A DNA stretch of 64,000 nt from Aspidiotus rigidus (GCA_035079385.1 JAVHKY010000008.1:6060001-6124000), one strand, 5' to 3'; counted from the first letter of the stretch, positions 12,701-25,341 are shown. A program made the numbers and translations. Notes: a model not told the origin generated them from the letters alone.

Positions 12701-13039
12701 GAAATAGTAAAAAACCGATACACACCCTCCCCTAAGATTCATTTCCTTTACTTTAAAGTGTTGAATGTTTATTTTTGTTCCCCTGAAGTTGTAGAGGTAC
12801 AAACTGTATTACTGGGAGCCGTGCAATTCCATGAAGAGCAGGAATCCCCTCTCGAGTTGAGGTGGCAATGCTTCAAATATTGGAATTCATGAGCATGACA
12901 ATACAAAGGAGATGATTGTCTTCTTGTGTCTCGGAAAAGGATTCCTCCACATCATGCGAGCGCACGGCTATCAGTAACACAATTTGTACCGCTGTGACTC
13001 GAGGGGGGAAAAGTAACACATGAATCATTGTGGCAGGTG

Positions 13040-14080
13040 TGTATCTTCGATTTTTTAATATTTTCAGAGCGTCGACTGGAGAATTTTTTTTCAATTTTTT
13101 TAAAACTCGGCGTAAGTGTTCTTAGAAGAATCGACCATACCAATGAGCGTCTGGAGAATTTATTGAATATTTTTTTCGAAATAGGGATGTATTTACTCAA
13201 AAATTGACCTTATTGATAAATACAATATAAGAACTACGAATCTCCAAGTTCAAATAGCAGATATTTTTAATTTTTCATTTTCAGACTATTCCAGCGACTG
13301 AAGAATTTCTGGACTTTTTTTTTCAAACTGGGCGGAGGTATTAACATAAGATTTGACCTTTTTGATGAACAACATACCAAAAATCAGGGCTCTCCATGTT
13401 GAAAAAGTGGATTTTCTGGATTGGGTACTATTTCTACATCGTTCCAGCGACTGGAGAATTTATTGACTATTTTTTCCAACTCGACGGATGTATTTACATA
13501 AGAATTGACCTTGTTGATAAACAGAATATGAAAAATCACAATTTTCCATGTTGGAAAAGTGAATTACCTGGAGTTTTTACTATTTCGAGGGCATCCCAGA
13601 AACTAGAGAATTTTTTGACTATTTTTTTCAAACTCAGCCGACATGTTTACATAAGAATTGACCTAATTGATGAACGCAATACCAACACTCATGGTCCTCC
13701 AGGGTAAAAAATTGGATGTTCTCAATTATTTTTCCTTTCCAGACCACTACAGCGGCTGGAGAATTTTTTGACTAATTTTTTCCAACTCGGCGTACATGTT
13801 TACTTAGAAATTGAACGAATTGATGAATGAAATACCAAAACTCACGGTCCTCCAGGGTGAAAAAGTGGATTTTCTCTAATTTTTGTCATTTCCAGAACGT
13901 TCCACCGACTGGAGAATTTTTTGACCATTGTTTTCAAACTCGGCGAACATGTTTACGTGAGAACTGACCAATTTGATGAATGAAATACCAAAATTCACTG
14001 TCCTCCAGGGTGAAAAAGTGGATTTTCTCACTTCACTTCTATTTTCAGACTGTTCCAGCGACTGGAGAATTTTTCAACTA
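13040..14080. repeat. ~153-bp tandem array, right arm (opposite orientation)
   Basis: These are the same units as in the left arm but reversed, with 'cgactggagaattttttga' recurring through the arm to about 14.07 kb. Together the two arrays make the foldback structure. Confidence 0.8.
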
Positions 14081-14734
14081 TTTTTCTCAATCTAACGTAC
14101 TCCACCTAATCAGTGGACGTGTTTACATAAGAATTGACCAAATCGATAAACGAAATACTAAAAATATATTTTCCTATTTCATCTCATGGAGGAGTGCGTA
14201 TTTTTCACCTCGAACATTGACCATTGATTTCTCGCGGGGTATTGCGGTAGTAGTCATCGTTCATCCCGCTATTCATGGAAAAATCACAGAAATTCATTAA
14301 ATATTGATTTTTTTGGGGAATGTTGCACCTCACCGAGGACTATGGTACTCATGTATGTTGTAGTAGAAGGTATGGCGTTTCAAATGAATGATTTTCCTCA
14401 GGTGCCTCCCCCCCGATTTTTTTTTTATTCGAGTTTGAAGTTTTGTTATAGCTAGAAACTAGGGAAAATATGAATGGTTTTGTTTTGAAAGAAAATACCA
14501 TGGATGAACGTTCACATATACTAAAATGTCCGCAAGTTTCATCGCTGTGCGATCATTATTGGCTGAGATATAGCCATTTGGATTTTAGCCCTAAAATCAC
14601 TCTGCAGCCCATGTGGGTGAGCGGATGGGTCCAATTTTTTGGATTTCGAGTTTTCTCATTGGGGACAACATTTTGACAAACATTTTCCGACCAAGGCCAT
14701 TTTTCCCCCTTACCCGACTAGAGCCTTTGTAGAT

Positions 14735-17700
14735 GCTATCTCTCGTGCAGGGAGAGTGAAGTTGAGTTAAGATTAATGGCATTTCACACATTTGTGTTGC
14801 ATACTTTTGAACAACGTTTTCCTAAATCGGGATTTCTACTTTCTAAAATGTATCGCTATCAAAAACTCATGCACGGTTACACTATTCTCCAATAACAGTT
14901 CAATACTGTGGAATTTCGTTCACAGTAAATTTTGTCCTACCAGAGATCTGTATCCGTACATAAAAAACTTTTCCAAAATTCAAACAGATGAAGAAATTCG
15001 AAGCTGATACGTAACTCATCGCATCAAGTGTACTCGATTAAATTTTTTAAAATTGACGATTCTTCTTTGTAAACATTATAGGCCTTTGAATAGCTACTAG
15101 CCATAAAAGTCGTAGAAATTCTTGCGAGGCAATCTATATAAGAACCGACTGTAGTGTAGGCGAAACTGTGAGATAGAAATTGTATCAGACAGCAAGACAG
15201 ATGGAATACGAGTAGTAAAACTATACGCACGATACATAAATTTAAGGTACGTATAGCTCGGCTGAAGAAAATAATCGTCGATTCGGCGTATGTAGACCGA
15301 GGAGAAAACTCTTAGAAAGAATAAATTAAGAAAAACCGATAGAGAGAGAAAAAAAGATAGCATCCGGCGAACAAAAGTTTTTCTAGCGAATTCGAATAAT
15401 TCCAATTGCTAGTTTGTAATTATTTTCTTCAGCGTAGCGACTAATTAAAATTTATGCAATCCTTGGCAAAACAGAAGGATTGCGAGAAAGGATTTTGCTG
15501 ATCTTCGTCTAAAATTTTTCAATTCTAACGGCGTGCATATGAAAAAAAAAGATGGAACGAGAAAATATATTATCTATTAACTAAATTGGAAAGAATATCC
15601 GTTCTTATTATAAATTTTCATTCGAGAAATCATTTTTTCCCGCCTTTTTTCCTCGTTTTCTTCGGATTACATATCCTTGTTTTCCACGTGAATTTTTCTT
15701 ATTTTTCGTGCGCTCTAATGTCAGTGGCGTAGCGAGACTTTGTTTGAGGTGTTCACGGAAACAATAAATGCTCGCTCGATATCATTTTATAGGGAACGTT
15801 AAATTAACGAAGTTTCCTAATTTATTGTGTACGGTGTTCAGTGGCTGTACTTTTGCTTCGTAAAATAGTATGAAATGCTGCTTGCGAGATACTCGCGAGA
15901 CGAAAATTCTTCTCGAATTATTCACATCAGCGACGAGGACGCATTCGCCAGACAATCTCGAATCTTTTAATCAGTATTATCCATCGTCTCTCGTCAAGAG
16001 ACGTAATTTGCCTTCAATTGTTAATTCGCGCTTGTTCGTCAGCTCTTTTGTTTCGAATTCATTCTCCTTCCTAAGCAAGTGTAGGTTATTTCGCTGGTGT
16101 GTCAATGAAAGAATTCTTTACCAGATTTATATTCTGACTAATTGAAGCTATGTTTCTTTAAGGAAAACTCGCCTACCAGACTTCCCACCGTATGTGACGT
16201 CAACAGATTCATTTTCTTCGCCCCCGTCTCGTATAATAGTTCAATCCTCGTGTTATACCTCAGATCCTTAGGTATCGTACTCCTTGTACTCGTAATCATA
16301 ATTTCATCAGGCTGATCCTGATCGTTTGAGTTAAGAAGCTCGACAATGTAACTTTTAAGCATTCCCTTTTCCCTAACTCTTGACTCTTGGTGAGGGCTTA
16401 TTGATTTGTAAGACTCGGAGATTTGTCTTGCGACCTTTTTCCTACGCCGCTATAGGGACTCAGTGGTGACACAAAAGACTCATTTATATGGCAACAAAAA
16501 CGCTTAGACCCAACGCCTCAGCTGCTCATGATGCTAGGATAGATCAGTAAGCACCCGTGCTGTATGCCACTCTGCTGCTCATGATTCACATAATTCATCA
16601 TTGTAACAGTGAATTCAGTGCAACGCTACCTATTCACAAAATAATGGCGAGAACGCGAGCGTTCTTTCATTTATTTTGTAGCGTTCTAAAGTAAGAAATG
16701 GCTTTATGAAATGCCCTGGAATTTGGTCAACTAGTATAACGAGGATGCGTTACATTATATGACCAACTTCTTCATCGCTTCAGCAAATCTCTTGTTCTGA
16801 TTGTGGTCAATAAATTTGAGTAGTTGCCAAAATTATGCGCTATGAATCCCACGTTCTAGCAAAAGCAAAATGTTGAGGAAACAAAATTTTGGTTTAGGCA
16901 ATGTAGAAAAATCCACAACGCGTTCCGGCGTTCAAAAATTTTTGGTGTGCGTCCTGTATGGAATAAACAAAGTTCATACATCTTCTTACTTGTAGTTCCT
17001 GCAAGAAGAGGAACCGGCAATACTTCTCGCTCGACTTTACCTATTTCTGTGCCGATGATTGATAATTCACATGTTTCTCATCAAATAATCCAAGTCTAAT
17101 TTACTTTCTTAATAGGTTTAGGACTAAACTAATGCGAGCTTTTTTTAAGGTAAGAACCAGAATTGTTCCACTTTCTTGAGTAAACGATCAACGCGATTTT
17201 TCAAGTCCAATTTCACCCACCTAGCTAAGGAGTCGAATTTCTCAAAGTTTCTTACTATCAAGTTATGAAATAATTCGTCAACTTCGAAAACACTAGTGGA
17301 GAAGCTCAGATCTTTGATGTTGGGATGAATAGCTGTGGACGAGGCAGGATATTCTTACGAAAATAGTTCTATGAGTTTATAAACGGTGATCTTATTCGGT
17401 GGTGAGACTTTAAGAAAAATTCAACGCCCTGCACACAGAATTTTGAGGCTCGCAAAGAAGATGATTGGGAAGTAGACTTTCTAAAACTTCGGTATGACAG
17501 TAATCTAAAAGCCCGGAAATCAACAAAGATTGAAAACTTACAAAAAATTATTTATTTGAGCATATTCATCATCTTGTATTTTTTGCAAGAATTCAAACAA
17601 AATAATTTGGAGTATGTAAATCTAATTTTCAGTCTACTGAAATAAAAAAAAAGATTAGCCCGCATCATACTACTTTCTAGTGATAAAAGCAGAAAGGAAC

Positions 17701-18440
17701 GGATATTCATTTTCCAAAGTAAACACATGCAGCTTGTGCGAAATATTGTGGAACACGGTAAACTAGGATGACCTGTCGGTGGACACGAACTAGGGATCAA
17801 CGACAATATTAAACTAATGAAATCGCAGATACACAGGAGAAATGCAGCTGTGTGTAATCCTAGTTCGTCAATAAACTGTGTTGTTTTCGAGTAAACAGAA
17901 GGAGAAAAAGAAAAAAAAAAAGAAGGAAAAATAACTACGTCGTTACGTATGTATCTCATTTTCTTTCCTCAGTCACTATACAAAAACGAATACTTTTTAA
18001 TATATTTGTAGGTAGGAGGTCATCATTCACAGAAATGAAATGAATGAGAAAAAATGATAATAATCTTGAGAAAATATTATTTTCGTCAAGCATTCTGAAT
18101 TTTGGATCTGCAGAAAATTCACGACGAATTCTGGTCAGTGATCTAGTCCATGTACTCTTGATCATCAAAATTGTATCTTAATGATATCTCGAATCATTTC
18201 ACCATTCTGAAAGCTTGAACCTTCAAATTCTAGAAATTTAAGCTCAATACAATGGCAAGATTCATGTCATCATCATGGTTGAGAGTACCCAAACTCTCTC
18301 TCTCTCTCTCTGTTATAAACCTTGCAAGCCACTCATCGAGATTTCCACAGCTGAGGAAACCTTCTTTAAATGTATCAAAATCAAAAGAGTCAAACGTTTT
18401 TACCTTCGATTATCGTCTTACATCACATACACTCAAGTAA
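14735..18440. other. Unassigned single-copy-looking sequence
   Basis: No repeats of any length were recognised apart from a (CT)n tract at about 18293-18311. Open frames of up to 135 codons (17552-17959, minus) have hydrophobic or biased composition and no recognisable domain. Host intergenic or intronic DNA is the simplest reading. Confidence 0.4.
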
Positions 18441-18449
18441 TGACCCGAT

Positions 18450-19080
18450 AAACCAGATCGACTAAATATCACAGTCGATTTTGAGTAAATATCGACCACA
18501 AATAGACTGAGCGATCGCTTTCGTGTGTGACCAATAATAGACCAACTTTTTCAGTCGATTTACTTCCGCTATTCCGTATCATATTCAGACCACATTTAGA
18601 CCAACTTGGACAAAATTTTGACTGAAAAAATTAATCGATTTGTAGGCGATATAGGTACCTTAAAAATGGTCTATCCTCAGTCATTGGTCATACATACTTC
18701 CTCTGCAATTGACTATATTTTGACCACTTTTGACGAAAAAAACAGTCGATTTCTAGGGAATCTTGACAACATAAAATAGTTTCTCATAATCAATATTCAT
18801 CAGTGTCAACACAGACTACCACAATTAGACCATTTCTGACTAGAAAGATCAGTCGATTTCTGGGCAATGTAGACGATATTATAAAATAGTCTGTTGTAGT
18901 CTATATTATTCAAGCGATATCAACAGACCACTACAAATTAACCACTTTTGACAAAACAGGTTGGTAAATTTTTGAGCAATACAGACACCATAAAAGAGTA
19001 TCTAGTTAGGTGATATTAACAGAAAACCATACTTAGACCACTTTTGATGGGAAAAAACAGGCTACATCTAAGCCTACCTC
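18450..19080. repeat. Degenerate ~110-bp tandem repeat
   Basis: The phrases CAGTCGATTT, 'ataaaatagtct' and 'gaccacttttgac' recur about every 100-120 bp. Related but poorer units continue at about 20270-20730 on the far side of an AT-rich block. Confidence 0.6.
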
Positions 19081-19239
19081 AAGCGAGAGAAGAGAAGGAT
19101 GAAGATAGTAATCTCGTTAGCAGGCAACAAATTTAAATTTATTCGTGGAATATCTAAAATCTAGGGAAATAATAAGAAAGCGTTAATTCTTAAGAAATTC
19201 TGTTTGAGTTGGTGGAATTAGCCGTTGTCTTATTATTTT

Positions 19240-20200
19240 CTCGTTAGCAGGGTTGTATTGAGACAAAAGTGATTTTGGTCTAAAATTAGTAAAATATTAC
19301 TATATTAATTATCGAACTTTCTATTATTTATGGACAATGTTCAGAAATTTGTGGGATTTATCATAGATTTATAACAACTAAAAGTGAATCAATCAATTCA
19401 GATAATTTCTTTCAATGAATCTAAATATACGTATTTATTTATTTGAATTTAATTTATAAAATTTTCAATTCAATTATTATAATTGTTCTTTATCAATTCA
19501 TTATTGATATAATTGATTTTTATTAATTTAATTTATATCATTTTTTAAAAATAATAATTTAATGATTAAATTATTCATTTTTCAATTATTTTTAAATATT
19601 TATTTTGTCATTTAAACCTAATAATTTTCCATCAATTGAACGTAACATTGAATAAAAAAATAACAAATGTCATTCCGGTTCAATATGATTAGGAGTCTAT
19701 AGAAAATTATTAAATAATTGCTACTTTTATTTAAAGGATCAAATATTATAAATGAAATACATGAGATATAAAAAATTATTATCAAGTTGTTTAAATTTTT
19801 TTAGTTTTCATATAATAATTTTTGAATAAATTATTACAACTTGATATATTAATTGTATTGAATAAAAATAATTCTAAAAAAATTGATAATTTCAATTAAA
19901 TAAATCGTGCCACAAACATTGAAATAAGATCTTTATTTTTTCAACACAATGTTGTATTATAAACTTTTTAAATAAATTTAATATTTAATTTTAAAATATA
20001 AAATTGACATTAAAAAAAAATTATAAATTCAAAATTTAAAAAATGATTATATTTATAAATTGATCGTGATACAATTCCTAAAATTAAATATTTTTGTGAT
20101 TAGTGGAATATTATGTTCATTTATTAAACAATTTAATTATTAAGAATATCAATTTTTAAATTTGAAGTTCAATTTTAAATTTCTTTATTCATCTGCGAGT
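19240..20200. other. Very AT-rich block
   Basis: About 1 kb consisting almost wholly of A and T, with an abrupt change at both edges and diverged units of one tandem repeat on either side. No open frame or rRNA-like signature was seen, and I could not recognise mitochondrial genes in it. It may be an insertion into, or a replaced part of, the flanking repeat. Confidence 0.6.
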
Positions 20201-20269
20201 TTGCAAGCAACATGACAGTTGATTCCAGAAATTGACTGAAAATTGTGGTCAAAATTGAGAGATAGAACA

Positions 20270-20730
20270 GCTCATCCGATAATACTCATTTTAGACCAAA
20301 AAAGAAAGTAAAAACGTTGATGAACATTGAGGAAAAATCTACTAAAAATGAACCAAGGTATCTCCCAGAATATCTGGCCAGAAATCGACTACAAATCTTA
20401 GTCAAAATTGAGTAATAAATACAATATCAAATGTAGACTAGGAGACGAGGAAAAATTCCAGTCTACATTGACAGTATAACGACCAAAATGGGCTGAAATG
20501 TATATTCCGCATAATGGTAAAAAAAAACCAAAAATTATGGTCAAAATTTAATAATATCAGACAGACAATCGATTGAAATAAATAGGCAAAATTTGATCAG
20601 TTTATCTCAAAAATTTACTAAAAATCAACCATTTTCTGATGGTACCATAATATTTGGTTTATTCTCAGTCTATAACCACAAACTGACCAACATTGACCAC
20701 ATAGTGATGGTCGATTTGGTTTACGGGGGA
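20270..20730. repeat. Degenerate tandem repeat, right part
   Basis: Diverged units holding 'gaccaaaa', 'ctaaaaat' and 'tcaaaattga' phrases. They resemble the array at 18.45-19.08 kb, from which the AT-rich block separates them. Confidence 0.4.
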
Positions 20731-20739
20731 TGGACGTCA

Positions 20740-21440
20740 GTCGATGTTTCAAAAAATCACCCTCAATGTTTTAGAAAAACCATCTTTGATGTTCCAGAAA
20801 AACCATATTTGTCCCCCCAAAAAACCACCTCCGATGTTTCAAAGAAACCACGTTCCAAGAAATCGCTTGCAATATTCCAGAAAAAACATGTTCCAAATAA
20901 ACTAAATTGATGTTCTGAAAAAAATTCCTTCAATGTTCCAGGAAAACCACCTTCGATATTCCTGTTAGTGGGACATCAGGCCTCGGGGGTTGTTCCCTTA
21001 GGAGCGTTGACAGAGTTAACCGAATTACCGGAATCTACAGAGGAGACGCACTCGAGATTTGCACAGCGTACTAAGGTCGTGAGAGTAGGACGGCAATAAG
21101 AGTGTCGCGCGGAAAAGAGCGGGCCGGCAAAGCTGGCTCTACCCCAAACGTTCTAAAAATTTCATAAAAATCACATCTGATGTTCCACAGAAACCACGTT
21201 CTAAAAAAAACGACTTCAATGTTCCAAAAAAAAAAAAGAAAAGAAAACACGTATTCTAAATAATCCACTGTTGATGTTCTGAAAAAAGCACCTTCAATGT
21301 TTCAGCTCTGATGTTCCGAGAAAACCACATTCCAAAACAGCCATTACCAATATTCCAGAAAACTCCCATCTGACCATCTGATGTTCCAAAACAACTACTT
21401 CCAGAACAACCGTCTAAAATGTTACCGAAAAACCAGTTGA
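20740..21440. repeat. ~27-30-bp minisatellite (GATGTTCCAGAAAAACCA type)
   Basis: Loose repeats of GATGTTCCAGAAAAACCA run from 20740 to about 20960 and again from 21160 to 21440. A GC-richer stretch at 20962-21147 interrupts them. The open frame 20593-20910 is a reading of the repeat. Confidence 0.65.
20962..21147. mobile_element. Possible solo LTR or other insertion
   Basis: This ~186-bp segment has clearly higher GC than the minisatellite on both sides, starts TGTTAGTGGGACATC and ends CTCTACCCCA, so it has the TG...CA ends of an LTR. No target duplication is evident and no internal domain is nearby, so the assignment is weak. Confidence 0.25.
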
Positions 21441-21798
21441 CTTTTACTACTCCAAAATTCTGAGCAAATCCTTTATTTCTTTCTTCTCCTTCTTCTTTCG
21501 ATAAAATATTGACAATAAGATTCAGATAGTCCATATATTATTTACACGCGGGGTAACAAATTTTTGGTCGTACACTGGCATTTCTGAAAAATTGTACTAT
21601 TCTAGAGGTATTTTATTTATTCATTATTTCATTTAACGAACTTTCAGCTGCTCAAAGGGCTATTCGCTCGAATTTTACAAAATTGTAGATTTAATTGCTA
21701 TTATGTTTGAATTTAAAGTAAAGAACAAACGCGCTATTGTTATTCTAATCATAATTCAATACAGAAAAATTTGGCTATTGTATCAGATTTTTTTTTTT

Positions 21799-22019
21799 TT
21801 TTTAACGCTGAAAACGACGCTGTTTTTCATTTTTCAATCCAGGGGTGACCTCGTTTACTCATCGGGGATCATAACGGAACGCATCAACGGTTGCAGTATC
21901 AAAACACTACAACGTGCGATAGGTTCCGCAACAATCCGCGGCGAGTAAATGAGATCATAAGAAGAGATTGAGAGGACGGATCGAAAAATCGAAAACAGCG
22001 TCGTTTTCAGCGTTAAAAA
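21799..22019. mobile_element. TIR element (MITE) of ~221 bp
   Basis: Arms 21799-21840 and 21978-22019 form a ~42-bp terminal inverted repeat with few mismatches, starting TTTTTAACGCTGAAAACGAC. Inner sequence also pairs in part ('ctcgtttactc' against 'gagtaaatgag'). The left end abuts a T-run, which hides any target duplication. The open frame 21703-21948 crosses the boundary and is not a gene. Confidence 0.7.
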
Positions 22020-22104
22020 TACTTTCACAATACTGTAGTCTTTTTGAATTGCCAGAGTATGACCAAAAAATTGTCACGTCCTGTTATTTGAAAGAAGAAA
22101 AAAA

Positions 22105-22560
22105 AAAAAAATTACGGCTTCCTTAACGAAGTTAAACGAGGAACGCAGGGAACCTGTTTTATGATTCGAATGAGATTTGGTATTGAAAATTCAAGGAAGC
22201 CTAGATTTGGAGAAAGGTAGTAAAAAGAAGGCCTAGACCAACTCCAAATTTTTCTAAGTCCCCCTCCTATCATATATAGCTCGAGAGTCGAAATTTTTCC
22301 AAGTCCCCCTCCTATCATATATGGCTCGAGAGTCGAAATTTTTCCAAGTCCCCCTTCTATCATATATGGCTCGAGAGTCGAAATTTTTCTAAGTCCCCCA
22401 TCTATCATATATAGCTCGAAAGTCGAAATTTTTCTAAGTCCTTCTCCTATCATATATGGCTCGAGGGTCGAAATTTTTCCAAGTTTTTCGCTGGACGGCG
22501 GACAGCGCACGGCAGATTTCTCAAATAGCCCCCCATAAAACAGGTTCCCTGTTAAAAAAA
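22105..22560. mobile_element. Family A element with 45-bp array
   Basis: The left part has 'cttccttaacgaagttaaac' and GGGAACCTGTTTTATG, the right end has CATAAAACAGGTTCCCTG, and between them lies an array of 45-bp units (22240-22490). The layout matches the better preserved copy at 34.05-35.06 kb. A frame of 132 codons (22112-22510, minus) stays open only because 45 is divisible by 3. Confidence 0.75.
22240..22490. repeat. 45-bp tandem array, about 5 units
   Basis: GCTCGAGAGTCGAAATTTTT recurs at 22279, 22324, 22369, 22414 (GCTCGAAAG) and 22459, at exact 45-bp steps. Confidence 0.9.
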
Positions 22561-22564
22561 AAGG

Positions 22565-24895
22565 TATATAGTAAAACAGATTGTGAGTGCGTGCTAAACA
22601 AAATTTTTGTGATGTGAGGTTGTTTCTTACGGTAGGGTTCTCTATAAAAAGTTTTTAGGTTTCTCTGTACTCATTGCTCATACCATTAGTCGTCCATTCC
22701 TTGAAATTGATCATAATGAACCAAAAGATATGAATACAGAGTCCTGACTCTGTATACTGGTCATTTCTAAACTAGTTGAATATTTTTGATAAGTTTCAGC
22801 GGCGGACTCAGTCTCTCCTCTTCCTCAATTCTGGTCAACGAAGAAGAAAGAAAGAAAGAAAGAAAGCTTTTCTTGTCGTAAAACTTCCCCTTCCAAAATA
22901 ACATGACACTCGGAATGAGGAGGTGAATCAATATATATATTAGTTCCGTAAGGTCTTCAGAATCTTTTACCGCATAAGGTGACTCCCAGTTTATGAGTGT
23001 TTTGATTCATCGGTTCAGGAATTTCGCCAAGGTATACTTTGGAGCAGACACAAGTGAGACGATCGGTCACACGGATTGGTTATTATCAAGATGTCTTTTT
23101 CCTGCTGCAACTTTTGAACCATTAACTACTCCACCTATTTTTCTATCATAGGACTTGGAGTTGAAGGTGTGTGGTCAATAGTGGCATTGCTTTCCACAAG
23201 AAGTTTGACAAGTGTATGGTTGTGCCGGGACTACAATCGAATTGCCCCTATTCACTTTAGCAATGACTTTTTCTTGCTCCTCGAGCTTCATCTCGCAGCT
23301 AGTCCACGGCTCTGCCCATTTGCCTCTAAGGTAAAATAAGATCGTCCCTGTACGAGACTCACCAGACCTTTCACTCGAAGACCGTGACGCTTAAAATGGA
23401 TTCATAATGGCATGTCACACTGTCGAAGGCGGAAGAGGAAAAGGCTATCTGGCTGAGAAGCACTCTCGCTAGAAAGTAAGATTGAAAAGGCTATAAACTT
23501 GTAAAGAATAAGTAAACAGACTTTCTTATTACCTTATAGAAGGTGGATTACGCAGTTGGGCGCGGAGTGCGCGGGAAGGAAAAAGTTTAAAAAGAGAGGA
23601 TATCAACTGATATCGTCATTCAGTTAACGAAATTGACACGTGTTTTGTACGTCGATGTTGAAAGATGAAAGTCAGTAAGGAAAAGAAGAAATGTCGCGCA
23701 CGTACGAGAAGGAGAGAGAAAAGTGAAAAGTTTTTCTTACAACACTTCGTAAGTAAAGAAAGGTACTACACTACAGTGACTAACTTCGTTTTTGTCATCG
23801 CATCGAAAAAACTGGCTAAAGCTAGATAGATTTCCGAATCTTAGTCTTTTTTTTTTTTTTCTCTTCGTTTCGATTTTCAGTTGATGTATTCTTCTCGCAT
23901 AGCCGATTCGAGTGTAACCTCTTACAGGGAGAAACGGATTTTTATTGCCCAATAGATATATGTAGAAAACTAAAGATGTGTAACGAAAATGGAGAAAAAA
24001 AAAAGAGAGAGGATAGGCTGAAAATTGTGACCGATTAAAACGCTTTATTGCTTGGCGGGTGAATGAAAATGTAAGATCAATGAAAGACGAAAAAAAATAT
24101 ATTATATGAATCTCTCATTCTCTTCTCTCTGGATACACAATTATCGATTTCTGGCAACCAAGCAGAGAAACTACAAAAAACATCCGGAGTTCATGTGTTT
24201 ATTAATCTTTTGTAAAAGAATTCCACGTTCGGACCGTAAGAACGTAGAAAAAGGGATAAAAAGATTGAGAAAGAAGAAAAACATCTGTCACAATTTCACC
24301 GAGGCTCGGGTAAGAAACGTTTCGAACTGGTGTGTTGTATATCACGATGTGATGTCCTAAATTTTTTCATAGTGTAAATCTCCAGGGCACCTTGTGTGCT
24401 GGCGCGTCTTAAATGAAAAAGCTTTTTTGTCGCTATTTTGTACAAAAATAATCGGCGGAAACCGTCATCCCATCCAAGTCGGAAGCTCGGTGTACTAAAA
24501 CCCGATATCGAGTCGTAAATGTCTGCGGAATAGTGTGTCGTTCCTACGACACGTAAGATTAAATTGCCGATAATTGAAGAAAAATACTTCAAACTCAGGC
24601 CGTTTCTCGCCCAATCAATGAATGAAAAGCAATCCCAGTTATTGATGGCGGCGATGCCGTATTTATTGCCAACCTCGGTGTCTTGATACTTATCCAGATT
24701 TTGGAACGTCCGATGAGGGAAGCTGTGAAAAGTACTTTGAATCAAAATCAAAAAACTGAAATACGAGTACGAATAGTCTTAATTGATGGGTGAAACAAGT
24801 AAATAATTTACAGACCGTACAATGAACACTTTCATAACGCAAACAGGTTTTCGGTCACGAGCACATTTACGGACAAACTGACAGTAAAACCACCG
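22565..24895. other. Unassigned, mostly single-copy-looking sequence
   Basis: Contains an (AAAG)n tract near 22844-22866. Two frames are worth recording but not calling. A 151-codon frame on the minus strand (24296-24751) is the longest in single-copy-looking sequence. A 71-codon frame on the minus strand (23175-23390) ends with the cysteine-bearing tail TCQTSCGKQCHY. Neither matches a family I recognise, and neither has a clear promoter or splice context. Confidence 0.35.
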
Positions 24896-24899
24896 TAAG

Positions 24900-25140
24900 C
24901 TTAGATGTTCCAGAAGACCTTTAATGTTCTAAGAAAATTATCTCCAGTATTCCAGTAAAACTATTTTTGATGTTCTGGAAACCCTTCCCTAATACTTCAG
25001 AAAAACCATCTTCGATAAGAAGGACTCTAGTGGATCACCTTGCCGCGATCCGAACCCGAGACCTTTCGCTATTTCCAACAATTCCAAAAAAATCACCTTT
25101 GATGTTCCTAAAAACCATGTTCTGAAAAAATCATCATTTA
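24900..25140. repeat. ~27-30-bp minisatellite, second locus
   Basis: The same GATGTTC(C/T)AGAAAA-type phrases as at 20.74-21.44 kb, again interrupted by an unrelated GC-richer stretch (25020-25075). Confidence 0.55.
25133..25140 (+). repeat. 8-bp target site duplication, left
   Basis: ATCATTTA immediately before CAGTGTTCGGAC. An exact copy follows the right end at 25342. Confidence 0.85.
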
Positions 25141-25341
25141 CAGTGTTCGGACGTTCCCGGGAATTCAATTTAGGACTGGGAATTCCCGGTCATTTTCCCG
25201 GGATTTTTTCCCGGGAAATGGGAATGTTTCGGAAATTCGGGAAATTTTCCCGATTTTTCATCACGTTCCCGGGAAATTTTCTTGAATTCCCGGGAATATT
25301 CCCGCGGGAATTCCCGTTCGGGATTCCCGGTCCGAACACTG
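25141..25341. mobile_element. hAT-type MITE, 201 bp
   Basis: The element starts CAGTGTTCGGAC and ends with its complement GTCCGAACACTG, and is flanked by 8-bp direct repeats ATCATTTA. A CAGTG-type end together with an 8-bp duplication is diagnostic of the hAT superfamily. The interior is packed with TTCCCGGGAATT-type palindromes, probably subterminal repeats of the kind hAT transposases bind. Frames through it (25143-25460, plus) translate these palindromes and are not genes. It has no transposase and is therefore non-autonomous. Confidence 0.88.

Larger units (their letters stand above)
10969..14728. mobile_element. 3.76-kb palindromic foldback element
   Basis: The sequence from AAAGGCTCT at 10969 reappears as its complement ending at 14728, and correspondence continues inwards almost to the centre near 12.86-12.90 kb, so there is little or no spacer. 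Both ends share 'ggccttggtcggaaaatgtt' and a G-run. Most of each arm is a tandem array of ~153-bp units holding 'ctccagtcgctgg' and 'accctggaggaccgtgag' phrases. Paired open frames such as 11417-11752 (-) and 13980-14300 (+) are mirror images of the same DNA, not genes. No transposase is encoded, so the element is non-autonomous. Confidence 0.85.

Noticed and set aside
11417..14300. Several ORFs of 60-113 codons with shared motifs
   Set aside because: They come in mirror pairs from the two arms of the palindrome and from its 153-bp units.
19240..20200. Nuclear mitochondrial insertion
   Set aside because: The AT content would fit, but no mitochondrial gene or rRNA signature could be recognised by eye.
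24296..24751. 151-codon minus-strand ORF as a host gene
   Set aside because: No recognisable domain, no splice or promoter context. Kept only as a note in the region entry.
25030..25075. tRNA-like B box (GGGTTCGGATC on the minus strand)
   Set aside because: Only the T-arm-like part is present. No acceptor, D or anticodon stem could be formed around it.
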